Positions 59,032 through 64,000 of a stretch of 64,000 nt of DNA are shown here, in pieces. The notes under the pieces are model-generated. The model did not search any database. It saw nothing but the letters and a program-made list of their open reading frames with translations, and was not told where the DNA came from. Each line of letters opens with the position of its first letter. Within the stretch, counting starts at the first letter, position 1. Source of the DNA: Sorghum bicolor (Eukaryota; Streptophyta; Magnoliopsida; Poales; Poaceae). The translations under genes and the position numbers were made by a program. The stretch is from assembly GCF_000003195.3 (NCBI RefSeq), contig NC_012872.2, forward strand, positions 50,449,695-50,513,694, in the 5' to 3' direction.

Positions 59032-61669
59032 CGCGTGGGACCCGTGGCCCACTTGTCGGTCGCTCGCGCTGAGGGCGGGTGCACTGCACCGGGTGCACCT
59101 AGCCAGAGTCGGGGCGGATTTGAAATGGATTTTTAGAAAATGATTTCTCAGAAATGATTTAAATCGTATTAAATCCATATCTTGAGATCTATAGCTCCAA
59201 AAATGTTGAAATAAAGTTTGACATGTTCTATTAATCAAGATCTGCAACGTAATGTCTTTGCATGTTATATTTGTACAACTTTTCTGTATAAATATATTTA
59301 TTCCATGTTTTTGATGTTATTTAGAAAATGCATAGTAAATAGAATACAACTCAGAAAAATGTAATTCTTGTTCTGTTAGTTTTGCATGGATGTTTAGTCT
59401 CTAGAAAAAAAATATGTGACACAATATTTGCTGTATAAATTAATTTATGATGATTTAAATGCTTACATGGCAGTGGTTTATGATTTTTAATAAATAATTA
59501 GATTATGCAATTAATCTAAAAATTTTTGTGGACATTTCTTATGTTAGTAAGTAATTTATAAAAATATAAAATCTGTTGTTCGGCACTTTGTTACCAGTAG
59601 GGTATTTACACTTAATTATGTCCATTGAACTTGTGATTTTTGTGTGGGCCAGTTTACCTGTCCAAATATTATGAAAATTTGGTGATGAACTTTATAAATA
59701 ACCAGTGACCTACTGTAATTTTTGTGGAATTTATTGAAGCACAGAAGTATATGCTACTGTTGTAGGGTTAGTAATAATTAAAAAAATAAACCTTTGCTAT
59801 GCATAAGAGGAATAGAATGAATGGTGTTTGGTGTATCTTTGAAGCATTTTGGTAACTTGCTGGTTAATAATAACTTGTAGAAGAGAATGCAATAGATACT
59901 TTACTTTGGTTACATATTCTTGGATGATGTTGACTATCTTGTAGAAATAGTTTTCTATTTCATCTATGCATCATGTCATGATCATCTTGTCTTAATTTGC
60001 ATAAGCATTGCACTTCGGGCATCTTGCACTACACTCATGAGCATACATGCATCATACAGGCTCGCAGGAGAATGAGGTGGGACCCGAGGAGCAGGAACTT
60101 CCGGAAGAACCAGAGCCAGAAGGAGATCTGCAGGAGTGCCTAGACCACAGGCCTAGCACCTTCGAGAGAGGCAAGCCCCGGAGCATTCTAAGTCTCCCTA
60201 TTCTCGCTAACTTAATTTGTTATATTATGGTTGTTTCATAATGTTGCATTAAGTGATAGAAGTTGCTTGATACCGTTGATGTATATTTACTCCTTGATAT
60301 CACCACCTGTTTATCTACCTTGTCCTATGTAGATAGGCTCGGAGTCTATGCTTAGCTTGCATAGTACGGTAGAAGTCGGGTGATTTCCTGTCACCTACGA
60401 GATATAGGTGGATACCTGAATGTTAGCTGTTAATGCTATAGTAAAAAGTAACCAAGTGTGGGAAGGAAACTGAGACCGGGCAGGGTCTTATGGTGGTGTT
60501 GACCGTAGTGCCTCTGCCTGTGTCGATTAAGGACTGATCGTTGACGACCCTCTTGTCATGTTGAACGCATGCCCCACACTTAGCTGGAAGGATAAGTCGT
60601 TCCGACCGCGAAGTCTGAACACTATTCTGGTCGGGAATCGGCCCGATGTACGGCTGTATTGGTGCTGGTTGAGGAGAACGACGAGGGCGCAGCGCGCAAC
60701 CTTGGTATACCTTGGATACCTCGGTCGTCGGAACGGTCCTCGGGTAAGGGCGGTGCCTGTCGAACCCGCGAATTTGTTCTGGATAGTGAAATATGGTGAT
60801 CTGTAGCTCAGTTGATCAGTGAGTGTGGTTTGTGTGGGGAATAACTCACCAGCTGGTTAGAAATCGATTTGAATCACCATCGCTCCTGGATAGTAAGCAC
60901 TTGACATGAGCCCTGTCCTCGTAGTAAAGACTATAAAATACTTGGGTTATGATAAGTGATGAACTTTGAATGCTATGAGAAGGTATTATCATATCACAAC
61001 AATTTGTTTACAATAGTACAGGTGCAAATCTAGACGGTAGGTATTAATACCTAAATTGAGCTAAATAAAAGAAAAGGGGATGTCAGGATATACTTCTAGA
61101 TGGTTAATGCTTTTACGCAAATAGGGTTCAGCTACCCCACTATACAGCCTTCATAATCCTTAAAGAGTCTTTTATTTCTGGTTTATGACGAAAGTCTAGC
61201 TGAGTACATTCTCGTACTCAGGGTTCCATTCCCCTGTTGTTTTTGCAGATGGTCAGATGTACTATGGGTATTGCATTCACTGCTTGTACCCAGCAATGGG
61301 TGATGACTAGACCAAGGGCGATGGTCACTCTACCTCTTCTTTTGCTGTTGTGGGAATGATCAAACTATGGCACTATATCAGACTAAGTGTGTGTTATTTT
61401 AAAACTATGATGCTTCCGCTACTCTTGAACTTGGTTTGTAATAACTATATTTGAACTCTGATGTAATCTCTAAATGTTGCGAACTGAATGTATCTGTGGA
61501 TGGTGATCGCTGGACTTATTACGGTCTTGGTTGTATATACAAATGTGGTTTGAAATCCTTCGAGATTTTACGGACTACCGGGATTATATGGGCTTAAGCT
61601 TGGCGAGCCAGCTATGCGAATGGTCGTTATCAGACTTAATCTCTTATAATTTAGGGCAGTTCTGTTACA
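59032..61669 (+). repeat. Right segment of solo LTR D
   Basis: Continues LTR D after A. AT-rich to about 60000, then a mixed region with short stem-loops (60313-60420), ending CTTATAATTTAGGGCAGTTCTGTTACA-like sequence at 61669. No coding region recognised. Confidence 0.8.
60313..60418 (+). ncRNA. Cluster of short stem-loops in solo LTR D
   Basis: ATCTAC...GTAGAT (60313-60334), CTATGC-TTAGCTT-GCATAG (60346-60364), GGTGA-TTTCCTG-TCACC (60379-60395) and AGGT-GGAT-ACCT (60406-60417) follow each other. Position in the LTR matches the hairpin module of the LARD LTRs, but the sequences are unrelated. Function unknown. Confidence 0.35.
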
Positions 61670-61670
61670 C

Positions 61671-61793
61671 CCGCGTCTGGCACCTCACAACTCGCACCCG
61701 CAGCCTGCGAGCCCGTGAGGAGACGGAAGAAGACCAGAGGAAAAGAGAAGCGCTGCATGATGTGGAGAGGGAAGAAGATATCGAGGAGGCCAT
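61671..61793 (-). pseudogene. First exon start of a broken nuclear gene with transit-peptide-like N-terminus
   Basis: ATG at 61793 in a good plant context (CACCATGG-like: CCACATGGCC). It encodes 41 residues beginning MASSISSSLSTSCSASLF and going on to an arginine-rich segment RARRLRVRVVRCQ. Ser/Ala-rich, acid-free and then basic, it looks like a plastid (or mitochondrial) targeting peptide. The frame ends at the insertion of solo LTR D; the rest lies at about 31900-32236. Identity unknown. A telo-box and site II motifs upstream support a real gene. Confidence 0.6.
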
Positions 61794-62190
61794 GTGGTGG
61801 CTACTGGTGTGTGAGAGAGGTGGGGGAGAAGAAATAAATAACACTAGGGTTTCAGATACTCGAAAGCTCAATGGTTTTGCTCTTGGAGACGACAAACTTG
61901 GCCGTTCGATGAAGATCAATAGCTGAGGGAGCTTGCCATTAGCTGGGCCTATGGGTTTACAAGACCAAAGAAGTATTTTCAGTCCAGGCCCAGGTTACGT
62001 TTTAAAATGTTCCTTCTGTCTTAAGGTGGGCCAAATAAGTCACGGGCTGAAAAGTTTTCATTTTTAAGTGTATTTTTCTGTGTGCTGCTGCTCACGTGAA
62101 AGCACTACAAGAGTACAACAGATCAAGAATTGAAATAGGAGCATGAAATAGCGGTGACGTGATGCCTCATGATGCTAAGCTTCTCACGTG
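61794..62190 (-). promoter_or_regulatory. Promoter and 5' UTR of the broken gene
   Basis: On the minus strand: telo-box AAACCCTA (61845-61852), site II-type TGGGCC/GGCCCA at 61944, 61987 and 62027, and ACGT elements CACGTG at 62093 and 62185 with TGACGTG near 62155. Telo-box plus TGGGCY is typical of plant genes for organelle and translation proteins. G-boxes occur in light- or ABA-regulated promoters. Confidence 0.55.
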
Positions 62191-62460
62191 GTGAGTTTTC
62201 TAAAAAAAATGTAAATATAGCTCTGGTAAAAAAATTAGGTATAAATATACTCTTCGTGCTCATATAAATTAGAGCAACTCGCGTATAAGGATAAAACGAT
62301 GCACTAATCCAAGAGGTATTAGGAACTTGCTTTTTTTAATTATTATAAACTACCCTTGCATCTTTGTACCGAGGATCCGTTTTTAACCTCTTTTAAACTG
62401 TCATTGCATCTTATTCATTTTGTATGTGATATATGTTTGTATTTTGACTAAAAATATAAT
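62191..62460. other. AT-rich intergenic sequence
   Basis: No gene or repeat recognised. It could be the distal part of the promoter. Confidence 0.4.
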
Positions 62461-62513
62461 AGTAATAGTGATAGTAATAGTAATAGTAATAGTAATAGTA
62501 ATAGTAATAGTAA
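62461..62513. repeat. (AGTAAT)n microsatellite
   Basis: About eight copies of a hexamer AGTAAT, with two GTGATA variants near the left. It directly precedes the Helitron-like end. Confidence 0.9.
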
Positions 62514-63394
62514 TCTCTACTATAATTGAAAACTTCTCAAAGCCAAATTCTTCCTTCAAAATCAACGACGCTTAGCCTGCCTACTACAGATGCAACGGCT
62601 GAGATTAAAAGTTTGATGAGGCTTCCCACTCTCCCTCACCCACGCCCTTTTCTAATCGATAGAAATTTCGCCTCATCAATCACCGGCAAATCAAAGGAAG
62701 GTAATCACCGGCAATGACATCCAACATCCAAGATTGCATGCAAACGCAATAGATGGAAGATGTCCATCAGACCGCAATAGATGGAAGGAGATTGCATGCA
62801 GGAACAACAAGGAAATAATCAACGTTGATTACCACTCAGGCGCAATAGATGAAAGGATATTATATCCGTGTGGAGAACAATTCCATGCAAGAACCAAAAG
62901 GGCGTCATTTGTTGCCGATGTGCCCGCCTACCCTAGCCACCGGCTCTACGACGCCTGCGCCCGTGCCTGGAGGAACCCCCGCTGTTCGACCGCGGCTTCG
63001 TGCGTGACGACGCTAGGCTCCGTGAGGCGTTCTTGCGCGACCACCGAGCGCTCGGCACAACTGCCAGCAACGAGCGCTTCGACGGCTGGGACCTCAGTTG
63101 CCACCTTCAAGTCGTGGTCGCCACGTTCCGGTTCACCAAGAAGAACCTCCTTGTGCTCGGGAGGCACGTCGAGTCGGAGACCTCGGCACGGTGCTCACCC
63201 TACGCGTTGGCGCTGCCGTCTCCACCATGATCGCCTTCAAGGAGAACTGGAGAAGGTCGTGGAGAGCAACTACTACAACATCCATGTCCTCGTGCCCTTG
63301 TGCTCGCTCGACGTGACGCCGGCGCCGGCGCCGTCTACGTGGTCCACGACGACGCGGAGGCAGGCAGGAGGCCGGACCGCCCACTGCTGCATGA
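62514..63394 (+). mobile_element. Possible Helitron 5' end with unassigned GC-rich fragment
   Basis: TCTCTACTATAATTGAAAAC at 62514, preceded by A, fits the consensus 5' terminus of grass Helitrons (TCTMTAYTA) and their A/T insertion rule. GCAATAGATGGAAG repeats at about 62748, 62775 and 62840. From about 62920 the sequence turns GC-rich and has long open frames on both strands without domains I recognise, as in captured gene fragments. No CTRR end with hairpin was found in the window, so the right limit is unknown. Confidence 0.4.
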
Positions 63395-63605
63395 TCGGGC
63401 ATTAGCACCGGTCGGGAAGGGCCTGTTGCCCCGGTTCCCGAGTCGGTGCTGCCCTTCCGGGACTAAAGGCCCACCCTTTAGTCCCGGTTCGGCCAACCGG
63501 TGCTAAAGGCCCCCCCTTTAACACCGGTTGGTAACACCAACCGGTGTTAAAGGGTCCTGCCAGGGCTGCCACGTTGCAGGACCCTTTACCAACCGGTGTT
63601 AAAGG
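63395..63605. repeat. CACTA-type subterminal repeats
   Basis: Direct and inverted copies of GGACTAAAGG/CCTTTAGTCC, CCGGTTCGG, ACCGGTGCTAAAGG and AACCGGTGTTAAAGG. Example: CTTTAACACCGGTTGGTAAC followed by its inverse. Such arrays are typical of the ends of grass CACTA (En/Spm) elements. I did not find a CACTA terminus. Confidence 0.6.
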
Positions 63606-63904
63606 ATTTCTTTTTCTTTTTTTTTAATTCACTTCTTCGGTTCTGTTTATTGTTTATATATAATATATAATAATAGGTTTTTCAATACATGTTTTGCTGA
63701 TACAATAATATATTTATATTACACGCATATTAAGCATATATAAATGAAAATTATAGGCTAAGCTTAATAGTTAAGCTTTGCCTATAATAAAATGAATAGA
63801 CCACATCAAAAATTAAATAGATATGTAAAAAGCTTTATATATATATAGTTTTATATGTACAAAATTCGTAACACATATATACATAGAGTTTGTTCTCCCA
63901 ATGT
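63606..63904. other. AT-rich sequence inside the putative CACTA element
   Basis: TA-rich with TATATA runs (63655-63672 and 63836-63848). No gene. It could be the 3' UTR of the ORF that ends at 63905. Confidence 0.4.
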
Positions 63905-64000
63905 CTACAAACGATACAAATGATCATCGTTGTTTGGTATAAGAGTTTCGTTGCCGTTGAAGTGAAACTCGCCGTTTGGATTGATCACTTGGTCGCGGAG
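63905..64000 (-). CDS. C-terminal end of an ORF, probably CACTA-encoded (runs off the window)
   Basis: Minus-strand frame entering from the right edge: LRDQVINPNGEFHFNGNE, then TLIPNNDDHLYRL and TAG at 63905. Only 31 codons are visible, so no domain can be named. The position next to CACTA-type subterminal repeats and the style of the C-terminus suggest a transposon protein, but the family is inferred. Confidence 0.4.
   Translation of the reverse strand, partial: LRDQVINPNGEFHFNGNETLIPNNDDHLYRL

Larger units (their letters stand above)
32237..61669 (+). mobile_element. Solo LTR D (Ty3/Gypsy, Tekay-like), interrupted by Sireviruses B and A
   Basis: Starts TGTAACACCCTAGG (32237) and ends GGGCAGTTCTGTTACA (61669), with a perfect TSD CCCGC (32232-32236 and 61670-61674). 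Without B and A it is about 3.93 kb: 32237-32828, 49007-49703 and 59032-61669. The layout matches the LARD LTRs: AT-rich start, GC-rich middle (49002-49703), AT-rich stretch, hairpin-rich part (about 60313-60420) and AT-rich end. No internal region remains. Confidence 0.88.

Noticed and set aside
60799..60840. tRNA-like start TGTAGCTCAGTTGATCAG
   Set aside because: It resembles a tRNA D-arm, but no anticodon arm or GGTTCGA T-loop follows at the right distance.

Overview
The window is repeat-dense plant nuclear DNA, almost certainly from a grass (Poaceae, probably a panicoid). Evidence: Sirevirus (SIRE/Maximus-type Ty1/Copia) LTRs of the grass type, Ty3/Gypsy LTRs opening TGTAACACCC, a plant L1-type LINE ending in a zf-RVT domain, a Helitron-type TCTCTACTA end, CACTA-type 'CTTTAGTCCCGGTT' repeats, and plant promoter motifs (telo-box, TGGGCC site II, G-boxes). 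No bacterial, phage or CRISPR content was seen. Apart from one broken gene and about 2.3 kb of unassigned DNA, nearly everything is transposon nested in transposon. The nesting can be resolved because eight insertions keep matching target-site duplications (TSDs).

Left nest (1-29,918). A Sirevirus LTR runs off the left edge (1-1417, minus). Next to it is a minus-strand solo LTR S0 (1430-29913, TSD ACAAG). S0 holds two plus-strand solo LTRs of the same family: S1 (1639-26204, TSD AGAAG) and S2 (26581-28573, TSD CTTGG). S1 is split by a minus-strand Ty3/Gypsy-like element C (3045-25953) that has a tRNA-Asp-type primer site and a decayed gag-protease relic but no visible RT or integrase. C is split by a 15.1-kb plus-strand array LTR-internal-LTR-internal-LTR (7980-23077), period 5616 and 5615 bp. 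This is a non-coding 'LARD' with 3.87-kb LTRs and 1.75-kb internal regions.

Right nest (32,237-61,669). A Ty3/Gypsy-type solo LTR D (TSD CCCGC) is split by two Sireviruses. B (32829-49001, minus, TSD CACGC) carries a 6-kb LINE in its integrase gene (TSD AATAGAGACGGTTG). A (49704-59026, plus, TSD GCTGA) is decayed and has a shortened 3' LTR. Solo LTR D itself sits in what looks like the first exon of a minus-strand nuclear gene. That gene's promoter, 5' UTR and N-terminal transit-peptide-like segment lie at 61671-62190; its continuation is 29.4 kb away at about 31900-32236.

Right edge (62,461-64,000): a hexanucleotide microsatellite, a Helitron-like 5' end, unassigned GC-rich sequence, CACTA subterminal repeats and the C-terminal end of a minus-strand ORF.

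The most unusual signal is in the LARD LTRs. Each carries six consecutive stem-loops whose stems differ but pair, around a near-constant TTGCTA loop, at the end of a 650-nt stretch full of other hairpins. Two of the differences between copies turn a G-C pair into G-U and so keep the pairing. The related solo LTR D has a hairpin-rich stretch at the same place with different stem sequences. This looks like a structured RNA element of these retrotransposons. I could not run a folding or covariation test.
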